64,000 bases of DNA from Microvirga flocculans ATCC BAA-817. Its GTDB lineage: Bacteria; Pseudomonadota; Alphaproteobacteria; Rhizobiales; Beijerinckiaceae. Under the pieces are notes generated by a model. It searched no databases. It was not told where the DNA came from and saw nothing but the letters and a program-made list of their open reading frames with translations. The DNA is taken from assembly GCF_000518665.1 (NCBI RefSeq), contig NZ_JAEA01000003.1, forward strand, positions 248,001-312,000, given 5' to 3'. The translations under genes and the position numbers were made by a program. Below are positions 37,068 to 46,763 of this stretch, in pieces (position 1 is the stretch's first letter; every line of letters starts with the position of its first letter).

Positions 37068-37283
37068 TCAACGCTTGCGCGTTTTGAAATCGTCCGCTGC
37101 CTTCTCGCTGCGCTTGAGGGCGAGCAGCCGCTTGGCCGCCACGCCACCGGGCGCGGAGGAATAGAGCCGGTCGTTGAGCACCTCGACCTGCCAGCGCTGC
37201 AATTCGAGCAGGGCTTTCAGCGCCCTCACCCGAGCCTGAAGATCGCGGGCGTCCTGCAAAGGGTCTGGTCCGCATGTCGTCAT
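37068..37283 (-). CDS. Small hypothetical protein
   Basis: This 71-residue protein is rich in Leu, Arg and Ala and is mostly helical (LQARVRALKALLELQRWQVE). I place the start at ATG 37283, with GGGATGG upstream. The frame extends upstream to 37472, but those residues look non-coding. The function is unknown. It converges with the outer-membrane protein gene. Confidence 0.5.
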   Translation of the reverse strand: MTTCGPDPLQDARDLQARVRALKALLELQRWQVEVLNDRLYSSAPGGVAAKRLLALKRSEKAADDFKTRKR

Positions 37284-37754
37284 GGGACCATCCCTGACAA
37301 TCTTGGGATGAATCATATCTGAACGCGCAATGGAATGAGACGAGAACGCATCGGCTCCGCTGGCCGGAATCCTCTCCCGGCAAGCGGTCAAAGACAGATC
37401 GTGGAAATACAGAAAGGCAACGGAGTTGTTCTCCGCGCCCAACTTTTCGGCGGCTTCTTGTGATCGATGCAAGCTTCTTACATTTCATCCCGCATGGCAA
37501 GGCTGCTCAGCCGCGTGCGACGACATGACGGCCACGCTTGCCGCTTCAGGTGACAGCGGTCTCGCAGAAACGGCTGCGATTCAGGCTCTGATAACGAGGA
37601 GGCGGATAAGCTCGGCGGGTCGCGGCAAGTCTCAGCCTCCTGCGACATCGTCAGCGAGGAACGGCCCCCTGCCCGACCACGTTCCTTCCTGTGCGATAGG
37701 GCACAGCGAACAGATCTCGGGCGTGGTGTCTTCCCGATGTTGGAGAATCTGTCC
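37284..37754. other. Region without a recognisable gene
   Basis: About 470 bases carry only frames with unnatural composition (Cys- and Arg-rich). I see no RNA gene, repeat or strong hairpin. The right end must hold the promoter of the gene starting at 37755. Confidence 0.5.
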
Positions 37755-38066
37755 ATGCGCTCCTTTTCGATGACTCTTCTGGTCGGCGCCTGCTGTGCCC
37801 TTGCTGCCGGATCCGCGGCTTACGCCCAATCCGCCGATACCCGCATCGCGTCGATGCCGTTCGGCGAGTGCCTCTCCATCATCAGCGAGGCCTCGCAGGA
37901 CATGGACGAGGAGCCCGTGAAGCTCGTCAGCACGAATGACGTCGTCACGGTCAGGCTCAATGCCACGGACGGTTTCGTGACCGTTTCCTGCGAGCGCGAG
38001 GGCAGCCGGATGACGCTGACGAAGAGCCCTGTTCCCGCAGCCGCCGGGCTCTCCGCATCGCGTTAG
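37755..38066 (+). CDS. Hypothetical exported protein
   Basis: This 103-residue protein has a signal peptide (MRSFSMTLLVGACCALAAGS) cut near AYAQS and a short soluble domain with two cysteines (GECLSII and VSCEREG) that could pair. GGAG at 37742-37745 supports ATG 37755 over an upstream in-frame start at 37737. The function is unknown. Confidence 0.65.
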   Translation: MRSFSMTLLVGACCALAAGSAAYAQSADTRIASMPFGECLSIISEASQDMDEEPVKLVSTNDVVTVRLNATDGFVTVSCEREGSRMTLTKSPVPAAAGLSASR

Positions 38067-38195
38067 AATGCCGGCTCCGAGCGTGGAACCGCACCGCTCC
38101 TCGCCACGCTCCGGCAATTCCGGCTTTCACGCTGGCCTTGATGGACAGCGGGCTTGCGGGGATTATATCTGAAGCATTCCGACCGAGGCGGCGCC

Positions 38196-38441
38196 ATGCC
38201 TGAAACCCACGAACAGCCCGAAGCCGGCCTCGACGAGCTCGATCGGGCGCGACGGATCAACTTTCGCGACTATCCCAGCTCCGGTCTCGTCGTCATCGCC
38301 GCGCTCAGCTCGGGCCTTGGCTGGATGCTGTTCAAATGGCTTGGAAACAAGCGCAAGGCGCGTCAGGCGACACAAGCCGAAGCACCGGACACGGCAGGCA
38401 CCTCGTCACGAACCGAGACGCCCGCCGGGAGCGATCGCTGA
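38196..38441 (+). CDS. Small hypothetical membrane protein
   Basis: This 81-residue protein has one transmembrane helix (about residues 29-47, LVVIAALSSGLGWMLFKW) between a charged N-terminus and a polar tail. The start ATG 38196 (MPETHEQPEAGLDEL) follows GAGGCGG. It lies 82 bases before a 26-residue membrane peptide gene. The function is unknown. Confidence 0.55.
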   Translation: MPETHEQPEAGLDELDRARRINFRDYPSSGLVVIAALSSGLGWMLFKWLGNKRKARQATQAEAPDTAGTSSRTETPAGSDR

Positions 38442-38523
38442 ATCGTCCTGAACGCCACGTGCCGCAGCGCACCGCCCCCAACCCTCCGACGATTTACTTT
38501 TCGTTAATCGGTAGGAGGCTTTC

Positions 38524-38604
38524 ATGGCTCGAGACGCTGTTTCCTTCCTCTTCGGCATCGTCGCTCCCCTGGCTCTGGTGAGCTGGCTTCTGGTGCTGCA
38601 CTGA
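38524..38604 (+). CDS. 26-residue single-span membrane peptide
   Basis: The frame runs ATG 38524 to TGA 38602-38604. AGGAGG lies at 38513-38518, five bases before the start. The peptide begins MARDAVSFLFGIVAPLALVS and then continues with WLLVLH, a single hydrophobic helix with a short basic/acidic head. Such peptides often tune membrane complexes. The strong ribosome site and complete helix are the evidence that it is real. Confidence 0.55.
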   Translation: MARDAVSFLFGIVAPLALVSWLLVLH

Positions 38605-38637
38605 CGCTCGATGACGACCTCTCCCGAAAGGCTCCCG

Positions 38638-39159
38638 ATGACGATGAAGCCTGCTGCGTTTCTGATCCTTGGCATGGCCGGTTTCATCGCGAGTCCTTCC
38701 GCAGGCGCGGCGGAACTGATGAAGGGCCGCTGCCACATGGATTACTGCTCGTGGTTCAGCATCGAGAGCCGCGACCTCGTCGGCTCGAACGCCCGCGGAG
38801 CGCTCTTCAAGGTTGAGCTCAAGGGATGGACCTCTCATCACCCGCGGGGCGATTACGGGAAGCGCAGCCCGAGAACGGGCGGCGAAACCTCGACAGGCTA
38901 TGTCTTCTGCTCGAAGAAAACCCCTACGGCCATCTGGGATGAGGATGCCGGGCATTGGAGCGCCGCGACCCTGAATCTGGCATCGCCCTCCGGTGCCGAG
39001 GAAAACGCCGTCATCCAGTATTTCGCCGTCTGCCACGGCATCCAGAGCGGACAGGACGCTCAATCCTCGTTCGAGTCGCTCGCCGCCCGTTTCGGATACG
39101 GCAAGATCGCGACGGACCTGAAGGAGCTCAAGCGACCGGAGGAAATCCTGACGGAATAG
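38638..39159 (+). CDS. Hypothetical exported protein
   Basis: This 173-residue protein has a signal peptide (MTMKPAAFLILGMAGFIASP) ending in SAGAAE. Its soluble domain has four cysteines (GRCHMDYCSWF, VFCSKK and AVCHG). I do not recognise a characterised family. AAGG nine bases upstream supports ATG 38638. It is probably periplasmic with disulfides. Confidence 0.65.
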   Translation: MTMKPAAFLILGMAGFIASPSAGAAELMKGRCHMDYCSWFSIESRDLVGSNARGALFKVELKGWTSHHPRGDYGKRSPRTGGETSTGYVFCSKKTPTAIWDEDAGHWSAATLNLASPSGAEENAVIQYFAVCHGIQSGQDAQSSFESLAARFGYGKIATDLKELKRPEEILTE

Positions 39160-39432
39160 AGACGGCCGCAGCACTCACCAACCGTCCTCATGAAACAAAG
39201 TGACGCTTTTGCCTTGAAGTTGCCTTATTCGTCGATCAAATGCTCAGCAGCGGAAAGCGGGACATAAATCTCGAAAATCGCAGTATTGAAAGTATTTCAC
39301 TGCGTCTTTCCTGTCCGCTTTATCTGTTGCGTTATCGAATTCCGTTGACTTCCGGCCTGTTCTTTCCGAGCCGGCCTCATTCTTACTCAGAAGCCTCGAA
39401 AAAGAGGCTCGCTCAATTTTGGGGCAGACATC

Positions 39433-40971
39433 ATGGCTTTGAGTTCTTCTGCCGCGCCGAGCGGCAACTTTGATTTGTCCAATTGGAAGATCACCCTTCC
39501 GGTCGACGCGAATGGCGGCTTCAGCGGCAACGCGCTGGAAGTCAAGAATCTCGCCGGCTACCAGCATCCCCTGTATTTCTACACGGCCGCCGACGGCGCC
39601 ATGACCTTCGTCGCTCCGGTCGAGGGCGCCACGACGAGCGGCTCGTCCTATGCCCGGTCCGAACTGCGCGAGATGAACGGCACGGCAACGGCGGCCTGGG
39701 ATCTCAAGACCGGCGGCTTCATGAGCGCGACGCTCGAAGTCGATGCCGCCCCTCTCCGCGATGGCGTCGGCGGACGCATCGTCGTCGGCCAGATCCACGG
39801 AGAGGACGACGAACTGGTCCGTCTCTACTGGGAAAACGGCAAGCTCTATTTCGCCAACGACCAAGCTGGATCGAACAACTCCGAGACGAAGTTCTACTTC
39901 GTGAACGCTTCAGGCCAGCAGCCGGATGTCTCGCTGGACGAGCGCTTCTCCTACACGATCAACGCCAAGGGCGATAATCTCGAAGTGACGATTTTCGCCG
40001 ACGGCCAGATCTACAAGTCCGTCAGCAAGATCAACAGCGTGTGGCAGTCGGACACTTTCTACTTCAAGGCTGGAGCCTATCTCGGCGCCAACGAGAGCAA
40101 CGGTTCGGGCTACGGCCAGACCTCGTTCTACGCCCTGAGCTTCAACCACAACGGCACCGTGACTACGCCCACGCCGACGCCGGACGCGCAGGACCATCCC
40201 GTGACCGCCATGGACGACGGCTACGCCGCGACGGAGGACACGGTGCTGACGGTAAGCGCCTCCAAGGGCGTGCTCGCCAACGACGTCGCCGCCGATGGCG
40301 GCAAGGCCGCTGTCGCCGGCACCTTCGCCACCGCCCAGGGCGGCAGCGTGAAGCTTAGTGCCGACGGCTCCTTCGTCTACACCCCCAAGAGCAACTTCTT
40401 CGGCTCGGACAGCTTCACCTACACCGTCAAGGACGCCGACGGCGATTCCGATACCGGTGTCGTGACGCTCAAGGTCGCCGATGCCGGGAAGGTGGATACG
40501 ACGCCCCCGCCCGCGCGCCCTGCGACCACCAAGACGGTGACCGGCACGAGCGCGGCCAACAGCCTGACCGGCAGTTCCGGCAACGACCTGATCGACGCCA
40601 AGAGCGGCAACGACAAGATCTGGGGCAAGGGCGGCAGCGACGTGCTGATCGGCGGTGCGGGCAAGGATGCCTTCACCTTCGACACCAAGCCGGGCGCCAA
40701 GAACGTCGACTCCATCGTCGACTTCAACCCGGCCGACGACACGATCCGCCTCAACGACTCGGTCTTCACCAAGCTCAAGTGGGGCAGCCTCGCGGCAAGC
40801 GCCTTCGTCACCGGCACCAAGGCTTTGGATGCCAACGACCGCATCATCTACGACAGCAAGTCGGGCGCCCTGTATTACGATGCCGACGGCACGGGCTCGA
40901 CGGCGGCGGTGAAGTTCGCCGTGATCGAGAACCATGCCAAGCTCACGGCAGCCGACTTCCTCGTCATCTGA
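39433..40971 (+). CDS. RTX alginate lyase (polysaccharide lyase family 7)
   Basis: This 512-residue secreted enzyme cleaves alginate by beta-elimination. The PL7 motifs are RSELR at residues 75-79, QIH at 120-122 and YFKAGAYLGAN at 210-220 (the usual YFKAGxYxQ is changed at its end). An Ig-like cadherin/Big_9 domain (about 255-355) follows, then a short RTX stretch (SSGNDLIDAKSGNDKIWG...GGAGKDAF). The C-terminal module ends in ADFLVI, the same type as in the protease at 3226. There is no Sec signal, so export is by a type I system not in the window. Confidence 0.87.
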   Translation: MALSSSAAPSGNFDLSNWKITLPVDANGGFSGNALEVKNLAGYQHPLYFYTAADGAMTFVAPVEGATTSGSSYARSELREMNGTATAAWDLKTGGFMSATLEVDAAPLRDGVGGRIVVGQIHGEDDELVRLYWENGKLYFANDQAGSNNSETKFYFVNASGQQPDVSLDERFSYTINAKGDNLEVTIFADGQIYKSVSKINSVWQSDTFYFKAGAYLGANESNGSGYGQTSFYALSFNHNGTVTTPTPTPDAQDHPVTAMDDGYAATEDTVLTVSASKGVLANDVAADGGKAAVAGTFATAQGGSVKLSADGSFVYTPKSNFFGSDSFTYTVKDADGDSDTGVVTLKVADAGKVDTTPPPARPATTKTVTGTSAANSLTGSSGNDLIDAKSGNDKIWGKGGSDVLIGGAGKDAFTFDTKPGAKNVDSIVDFNPADDTIRLNDSVFTKLKWGSLAASAFVTGTKALDANDRIIYDSKSGALYYDADGTGSTAAVKFAVIENHAKLTAADFLVI

Positions 40972-40995
40972 TCGCGAGCGCACGTAAGAGCAGAC

Positions 40996-41024
40996 AAGCG
41001 GCCCCGGCTAAACCGGGGCCGCTT
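40996..41024 (+). terminator. Terminator after the alginate lyase gene
   Basis: AAGCGGCCCCGG (40996-41007) / CCGGGGCCGCTT (41013-41024) is a perfect 12-bp stem with a 5-base loop. It stands between two convergent genes. Confidence 0.8.
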
Positions 41025-41052
41025 CCGCTTCATGGATGCACCGGCCCCATTC

Positions 41053-41787
41053 TCATTCAGCGGGCGTGGCGGGCTTGAAGCCTGTGACCTGCGCGGAAGG
41101 CTCCTCGCTGATCCATCGATAAAGCACGCCTCCCAGGGCGCCGCCGATCAGCGGCGCGACCCAGAAAAGCCAGAGCTGCGCCAGCGCCCATCCGCCGACG
41201 AACAGGGCCGGTCCGGTGCTGCGCGCCGGATTCACGGATGTGTTCGTTACCGGGATCCCGACCAGATGAATGAGCGTGAGCGCAAGGCCGATGGCGATCG
41301 GCGCAAAGCCGACAGGCGCCTTGCCGTGGGTGGCTCCCATGATGATGAAGAGGAACATCATGGTGAGCACGAGTTCGGCGACCAGACCTGCGAACAGGCT
41401 GTACTGCCCCGGCGAATGAGCGCCGTAGCCATTGGCCGCAAAACCTTTCGCGAGATCGAAGCCGGGCGCTCCGCTGGCGATGACGTAGAGCACGGCCGCC
41501 GCGATGACGGCACCAATCACCTGCGATGCGATGTAGGGGCCGACGTCCCTCGCCGGAAAGCGCCCGCCGGCCCAAAGGCCTACGGTGACCGCAGGGTTCA
41601 GGTGGCAGCCGGAAATATGGCCGATCGCGTAAGCCATGGTGAGAACCGTCAGGCCGAAGGCGAGCGAAACGCCGAGCAGCCCGATGCCGACCTCGGGAAA
41701 GGCCGCGGCGATCACGGCGCTGCCGCAGCCTGCGAAGGTGAGCCAGAACGTGCCGATAGCCTCGGCGATGCACTTGCGAAGATCCAT
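41053..41787 (-). CDS. aqpZ: Aquaporin Z
   Basis: This 244-residue water channel has six membrane helices. The two NPA boxes are HLNPAVT (near residue 61) and SVNPARS (near 189), and the selectivity Arg follows the second NPA. The start ATG 41787 ([14 protein letters not shown]) has GGAGCTTGGT upstream. Upstream in-frame residues to 41919 are not conserved-looking. It is monocistronic. Confidence 0.92.
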   Translation of the reverse strand: MDLRKCIAEAIGTFWLTFAGCGSAVIAAAFPEVGIGLLGVSLAFGLTVLTMAYAIGHISGCHLNPAVTVGLWAGGRFPARDVGPYIASQVIGAVIAAAVLYVIASGAPGFDLAKGFAANGYGAHSPGQYSLFAGLVAELVLTMMFLFIIMGATHGKAPVGFAPIAIGLALTLIHLVGIPVTNTSVNPARSTGPALFVGGWALAQLWLFWVAPLIGGALGGVLYRWISEEPSAQVTGFKPATPAE

Positions 41788-41976
41788 ACCAAGCTCCTTC
41801 CGGATCGCATGAGCGATGATGGGGCGGGAGCGACGTCGGCAAAAACGCCGATCAAAAAAGACTCGTCGTGAGCCTAGGCCGGACGCAGGGACGCTTGTCT
41901 CTTTGATGTCAGCATACATGCCCGCTCCATCGGAGCAAGCGGGCGCGGTTTTTCGTCTCCTGGTGCGACCGGGGCG

Positions 41977-42936
41977 CTACCTTCTGGCGACAGCAGGTGT
42001 CCGCGGCCGGGACCCCGTTCTCAGGGCGCTTGCCGTGTAGATCGCAAGAGCGATCCAGATCAGCGCGAAGGCCACGGCATCGACCCAGTCGAAGGGTTCC
42101 CCATAGACGAGCACGCCGAGCGCGAGCTGGCCGGACGGCGCCAGATATTGCAGCAGGCCGATGGTCGAGAGCTTCAACCGCTGCGCGGCGGCGGCGAACC
42201 AGATGAGCGGAGCCGCCGTGCTGAAGCCCGTGAGAACGACGAGCGCATCGAAGCGTAAATCTCCCTGGAACGCCACGGCGCTGCCGTCCGCGAACGTCAC
42301 GCCAAGATAGACCAGGGCCAGAGGGGTCAGCAGCAGGGATTCGACGCAGAACCCGACGAGCGGCGCGACGGGCACGACCTTCCTGACGAGGCCGTAGAAA
42401 GCGAAGCTGCACGCGAGCGCCAGGGCGACCCAGGGCATCTCCCCCGAGGCGACGCCGAGCGTGAGCACTCCGGCGCCCGCGAGGAGGCAAGCCGCGATCT
42501 GGGCCGGCAGAAGCCGCTCCCGGAGGAAAAGCACCCCCAGCACCACGTTCAGAAGCGGGTTGATGAAATAGCCGAGGCTCGTCTGCACGAGGTGCCCCGA
42601 ATTCACCGCCCAGATATAGATGAGCCAGTTGACCGCGATCAGGCCGGCGGAGACGGCAAGCAGCAGGAGCCGGCGGCCCGACAAGACGGTTTCGATGAGT
42701 TGGCGCCCCTGCCGGAAAGCGGCGATCAAGCCGAGGGCGAAGACGCTCGCCCAGACGATCCGATGCGCCAGGATCTGAAGCGGCGGCATCGCCGAGAGGA
42801 GCTTGAAGTGCAGCGGCACGGCCAACCCCCACATGAAGAAAGCCGCCAGGGCATAAAGAACGCCGACCCGCGCCCGACGCGCGTCATCTCCCACCGGATC
42901 CGATCCCACCACAATCCCACCTTGCTTCAAGCGCAT
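41977..42936 (-). CDS. rarD: RarD-like EamA family transporter
   Basis: This protein of about 319 residues has ten membrane helices and the RarD pattern: VLYALAAFFMWGLAVPLHFK, NWLIYIWAVNSGHLVQTSLG and LQYLAPSGQLALGVLVYGE. It is an inner-membrane permease of uncharacterised substrate. The ATG at 42936 is the longest option. A GTG nearby, after AAGGTGGG, would shorten it by about eight residues. Confidence 0.87.
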   Translation of the reverse strand: MRLKQGGIVVGSDPVGDDARRARVGVLYALAAFFMWGLAVPLHFKLLSAMPPLQILAHRIVWASVFALGLIAAFRQGRQLIETVLSGRRLLLLAVSAGLIAVNWLIYIWAVNSGHLVQTSLGYFINPLLNVVLGVLFLRERLLPAQIAACLLAGAGVLTLGVASGEMPWVALALACSFAFYGLVRKVVPVAPLVGFCVESLLLTPLALVYLGVTFADGSAVAFQGDLRFDALVVLTGFSTAAPLIWFAAAAQRLKLSTIGLLQYLAPSGQLALGVLVYGEPFDWVDAVAFALIWIALAIYTASALRTGSRPRTPAVARR

Positions 42937-43139
42937 GCGCTCGGGCGACGAACGACCGCAAAGCCGCCAAGCCCGCTCCTACTGCAATTCACGAATGGGA
43001 GATAGCCTCGGAAAGCCGGTTTCTGGTTCCGGCCACGAAAGCGCACGACACGTCCGCCTGTTCCGGACATTTCGGCGGCCCAGTGTCTGAGATTGGGAGA
43101 AAAGGGCCTCGAACCTGCGAGGCAGAGCTGCCATGGAGG

Positions 43140-43216
43140 TGGTACAGCCGCCCCGGCTCGAACGGGGGACCCCCAGATCCACAATCTGGTGCTCTAACCA
43201 ACTGAGCTACGGCTGC
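43140..43216 (-). tRNA. tRNA-His (anticodon GTG)
   Basis: The minus strand folds as a tRNA. The acceptor GCAGCCG pairs with CGGCTGT (one G-U pair), the D arm is GCTC...GAGC, the anticodon arm is CCAGA-TTGTGGA-TCTGG, the T arm is CCCCG-TTCGAGC-CGGGG, and CCA is encoded. The discriminator base is A73 and there is no extra G-1, the unusual alphaproteobacterial form of tRNA-His. Confidence 0.95.
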
Positions 43217-43338
43217 ACGTGAGGGTGGGTGTAATCGCCCGGGCGAGCAATTTCAAGACCTGTTTCGCCACTCTGGCCCGGAAATGGGAAAGGCGGGCTT
43301 CAGGGGCCCGCCGCACCGCATGGTCAAGGTTGGACGCG

Positions 43339-44313
43339 TTACTGCGCCGTGGCGCCGGCCGCCTTGAGGACCGGGGTCCAGCGGGCCACCTCGCTCTCCA
43401 CGAGCTTCTGGAGGGCTTCGGGGGTCCGCTCGGAGGCGCTCGGGATCACGCCGCCCAGCTCGAGCAGGCGCTTCTTGGTGTTCTCGTCGTCGAGGGACTT
43501 GCTGAGAGCGTCGCTGAGTTTCTTCACGACCTCCGGCGGGGTGCCCTTGGGTGCGAATACCGCGTTCCAGGCGCTGACCTCGTAGCCGTCGAGGCCCGCT
43601 TCCTTGGTGGTCGGGACGTTCGGCAGGACCGGGGACCGCTCGGGTGTCGCGATAGCGAAGGCCTTGATGTTGCCACCCTGGATCTGCGGCGCCACGTTGA
43701 CGATCTGGTCGGTCATGAAGTCGACCGTGTTGGCCATCAGGTCGTTGAGGGCCGGACCGGTGCCGCGATAGGTCACCATGGTGGGCTTCGCCTTGACCAC
43801 GGAATTGAAGAAGATCCCGGTGGAATGCGACACGGAGCCCACACCCGCATGGGCCATATTCACCTTCTCGCCGTTCGCCTTCAGGTATTCGAGGAAGCCC
43901 TTCAGGTCGTTGGCCGGGAAATCCTTCTTGGCCACGATCACGATCGGCGTTCCCGCAGCCATGCCGATGGGCGCGAAATCCTTGGTCGGATCGTATTTCA
44001 GGTTCGGATACAGGGCCGGGGCGGCGCCATGGGTGCCCATATGGCCCATCATGATGGTGTAGCCGTCCGGTTCGGACTGCGCGGCGCGGGTGATGCCCGT
44101 GGTGCCGCCGGCGCCGGCCACGTTCTCGATCACGATCTGCTGGCCGAGGGTACGGCTCATGTGATCCGTCACGATGCGGGCAACCACGTCGGTCGGGCCG
44201 CCGGCCGCGAAGGGCACGATCATGGTGATCGGGCGCGTGGGGTAGCCTTGGGCCCAGGCCCCCGTTGCGGCGATGCCGGCAACGGCGGCGAGAGCCAGAG
44301 CGATTTTCTTCAT
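43339..44313 (-). CDS. tctC: Tripartite tricarboxylate transporter substrate-binding protein (TctC family)
   Basis: This 324-residue periplasmic binding protein has a signal peptide (MKKIALALAAVAGIAATGAW) and family motifs YPTRPITMIVPFAAGGPTD and YRGTGPALNDLMANTVDFM. It captures a carboxylate substrate for the TctAB permease, whose genes lie immediately upstream. The specificity cannot be read from sequence. A TTG one codon earlier is less likely as start than ATG 44313. Confidence 0.92.
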   Translation of the reverse strand: MKKIALALAAVAGIAATGAWAQGYPTRPITMIVPFAAGGPTDVVARIVTDHMSRTLGQQIVIENVAGAGGTTGITRAAQSEPDGYTIMMGHMGTHGAAPALYPNLKYDPTKDFAPIGMAAGTPIVIVAKKDFPANDLKGFLEYLKANGEKVNMAHAGVGSVSHSTGIFFNSVVKAKPTMVTYRGTGPALNDLMANTVDFMTDQIVNVAPQIQGGNIKAFAIATPERSPVLPNVPTTKEAGLDGYEVSAWNAVFAPKGTPPEVVKKLSDALSKSLDDENTKKRLLELGGVIPSASERTPEALQKLVESEVARWTPVLKAAGATAQ

Positions 44314-44373
44314 CAATTCCTCCCTCAGGACAGTAACGGCCTTACACTTGGGAAAGACCTCGGCGAAGGCAAG

Positions 44374-45876
44374 CTACTCGGTGAAGACCTCATCCCTTCC
44401 CTTGCGGATGGAAGGCAGGAGGGCGATCACGAGCAGGATGGCGGCGACGGCGAGTAGTCCGGCGCTGATGGGACGCTCGACGAAGGTCTCCAGCGAACCC
44501 CGCGAAAGGATCAGCGAACGGCGCAGATTTTCCTCCATCAGCTTGCCGAGCACGAAGCCCAAGAGCATCGGGGCGGGCTCGAAGCCGAACTTGATCAGCA
44601 TGTAGCCCACCAGCCCGAACAGGGCGATGAACATGACGTCGGTCGGGAGCGAGTTGATCGAGTAGATGCCGATGCAGCAGAACATCAGGATCGCCGGGAA
44701 CAGCAGCCTGTACGGCACTTTCAGAAGCCGCACCCACATGCCGACCAGCGGCAGGTTGATGACGAGCAGCATCAGGTTGCCCACCCACATCGAGGCGATC
44801 ATGCCCCAGAACAGGGTCGGGTTCTTGGTCATCACCTGCGGACCCGGGATGATGCCGTGGATCGTCATAGCGCCGACCATGAGCGCCATCACCGCATTCG
44901 GCGGAATGCCCAGCGTCAGCAGCGGAATGAAAGAGGTCTGCGCGCCGGCATTGTTGGCGCTCTCGGGCCCCGCCACGCCCTCGATGGCACCGCGGCCGAA
45001 GCGCCTGGGATCCTTGGCGAGCTTCTTCTCCAGCGTGTAGGACGCAAACGGCCCGAGCACCGCGCCGTTGCCGGGCAGAATCCCTAAGATCGCGCCGATC
45101 AACGTGCCGCGCAGCACCGGCTTGTAGGATTGCTTGAAGTCGTCCCTGTTCGGCAGCAGGCGGCCGATGGCCTGGCGCACCACGTCACGGTGCTCCGTAT
45201 GGTCGAGATTGCGCATGATCTCGGCAATGCCGAAGATGCCCATGGCCAGCACGGCGAAGTCGATGCCGTCGGACAGGAAGGAAAGCCCGAAGGTCATGCG
45301 CTCCTCGCCCGTCTCGAGATCGAGGCCGACCGTGGAGAGCAGGACGCCCGTCAGGATCATGGCCACGGCCTTGAGAATCGACCCGCGCGCCAGCACCACG
45401 GCGAAGACGAGGCCCATGACCATCAGCGAGAAATATTCGGTCGGGCCGAAGATCAGCGCGAGGCCGGTGAGCGGCGCACCGAGCGCCGCGATGACGAGAG
45501 TCGCCACCGTGCCCGCAAAGAACGAGCCGATGGCGGCGATGCCGAGGGCCACGCCGGCGCGGCCCTGGCGGGCCATCTGGTGGCCGTCGAGAGCCGTGAC
45601 GACGGAGGTCGCCTCGCCGGGGATGTTGACCAGGATCGCCGTGGTCGAGCCGCCGTACTGGGCGCCGTAATAGATACCCGCCAGCATGATCAGCGCGCCG
45701 ACGGGATCGAGCCCGAAAGTGATCGGCAGCAGCATGGCGATGGTGGCGATGGGACCCACGCCCGGCAGAACGCCGATGAGGGTGCCGACAAGGCAGCCGA
45801 GAAAGGCGAGGCCCAGGTTCTGCAGGCTCAGCGCGACGCCGAAGCCGAGGCTGAGGTTGGAAAGGAAATCCCCCAT
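44374..45876 (-). CDS. tctA: Tripartite tricarboxylate transporter large permease (TctA)
   Basis: This 500-residue permease has about twelve helices. The family signatures are GTLIGVLPGVGPIATIAMLL near residue 36 and GGSTTAILVNIPGEATSVVT near 74, with a second inverted-repeat half further on (GAILGILPGNGAVLGPFASY). The start codon shares one base with the tctB stop. With tctB and tctC it forms a complete B-A-C transport operon. No tctDE two-component genes accompany it. Confidence 0.94.
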   Translation of the reverse strand: MGDFLSNLSLGFGVALSLQNLGLAFLGCLVGTLIGVLPGVGPIATIAMLLPITFGLDPVGALIMLAGIYYGAQYGGSTTAILVNIPGEATSVVTALDGHQMARQGRAGVALGIAAIGSFFAGTVATLVIAALGAPLTGLALIFGPTEYFSLMVMGLVFAVVLARGSILKAVAMILTGVLLSTVGLDLETGEERMTFGLSFLSDGIDFAVLAMGIFGIAEIMRNLDHTEHRDVVRQAIGRLLPNRDDFKQSYKPVLRGTLIGAILGILPGNGAVLGPFASYTLEKKLAKDPRRFGRGAIEGVAGPESANNAGAQTSFIPLLTLGIPPNAVMALMVGAMTIHGIIPGPQVMTKNPTLFWGMIASMWVGNLMLLVINLPLVGMWVRLLKVPYRLLFPAILMFCCIGIYSINSLPTDVMFIALFGLVGYMLIKFGFEPAPMLLGFVLGKLMEENLRRSLILSRGSLETFVERPISAGLLAVAAILLVIALLPSIRKGRDEVFTE

Positions 45877-46535
45877 CAGATCCTCCCGCTGCGATCGGCC
45901 GCATCGGTGGACGCGCGCCCCCGGGTGGCGACGAACACCAGAACGGCCGCCACGGCCAGGATGGCGGCGCAGGCGCGCAGCACAGCCTTCTGGGACCAGC
46001 CCACAGGGAAGAGGCCTGTCAGCGCCTGGGGAAAGACCGGGATCGGCAGGTTCAGGAGATCGCCGAACAGCACCATGCAGAAGGGGGTGAGACTGAGGCT
46101 GAGAATGACGAGGTCGCGCAGCCGCGCTTCGGGCGTGGCATAGCCGCCCAGAACGATGGCGAGGGGCCCCGAAACCAGAAGGCCGAGCCCCGGAATGGCG
46201 AAGGACCCGAAGGAGTAGCCGCGGATCGTGACCGTGAAGGCCAGGATGGCGAGGATGATGAAGAAGGGTCCGCGCAGGCTCCAGCGCTCCAGCAGTTCCC
46301 CCTCCTTGACGAAGGAGAAAACGAGAAGCGCGAGACCCGACAGGCCGACCCCGACGGCCAGCCAGCGCGGCAGCATAGCCGGCCCCATGGCGTTCAGGGT
46401 GCCCTGATCGAGATCCCGCGTCAGCCAGAGGGCCAGGGCCGCGAGGGCGAGGAGGAGCAACCCTCCGGCAAGGTTCTGCGGAGCGCGGACAGAGCCGCGG
46501 CGCGGGGGCCCTGAGCCCTCGTGAGCAAGAGACAT
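45876..46535 (-). CDS. tctB: Tripartite tricarboxylate transporter small permease (TctB)
   Basis: This 219-residue protein has four or five helices and belongs to the poorly conserved TctB family. Position and topology are the main evidence. The start ATG 46535 has GGGAGG upstream and is preferred to 46541. It is the first gene of the minus-strand operon. Confidence 0.85.
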   Translation of the reverse strand: MSLAHEGSGPPRRGSVRAPQNLAGGLLLLALAALALWLTRDLDQGTLNAMGPAMLPRWLAVGVGLSGLALLVFSFVKEGELLERWSLRGPFFIILAILAFTVTIRGYSFGSFAIPGLGLLVSGPLAIVLGGYATPEARLRDLVILSLSLTPFCMVLFGDLLNLPIPVFPQALTGLFPVGWSQKAVLRACAAILAVAAVLVFVATRGRASTDAADRSGRI

Positions 46536-46763
46536 GAACACCTCCCGGAGACGCTGCCGCGCCTAAGGTTGCCGGAACCCGATTTGGCCCGAGGCCGGAG
46601 AACGGATCAAGCCACCGGTTCCCGGTTGGAAAAGCTTCTCAACAGAGCCTCCTGCAATGAACAGCCCTGCAACAAACGTCTATACGACTATCGGACAGAG
46701 TTGCGTGCTTAGCGAGAGACGACTTGATCCCTCGCCTCCACTTGTCTAGATGGAACGCTATTG

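Noticed and set aside
37426..37773. 115-codon plus-strand frame before the exported protein gene
   Set aside because: Cys- and Arg-rich with no ribosome site; a better start for the real protein lies at 37755.
42937..43139. Minus-strand frames next to tRNA-His
   Set aside because: They are open by chance, read through the tRNA gene and have no natural composition.
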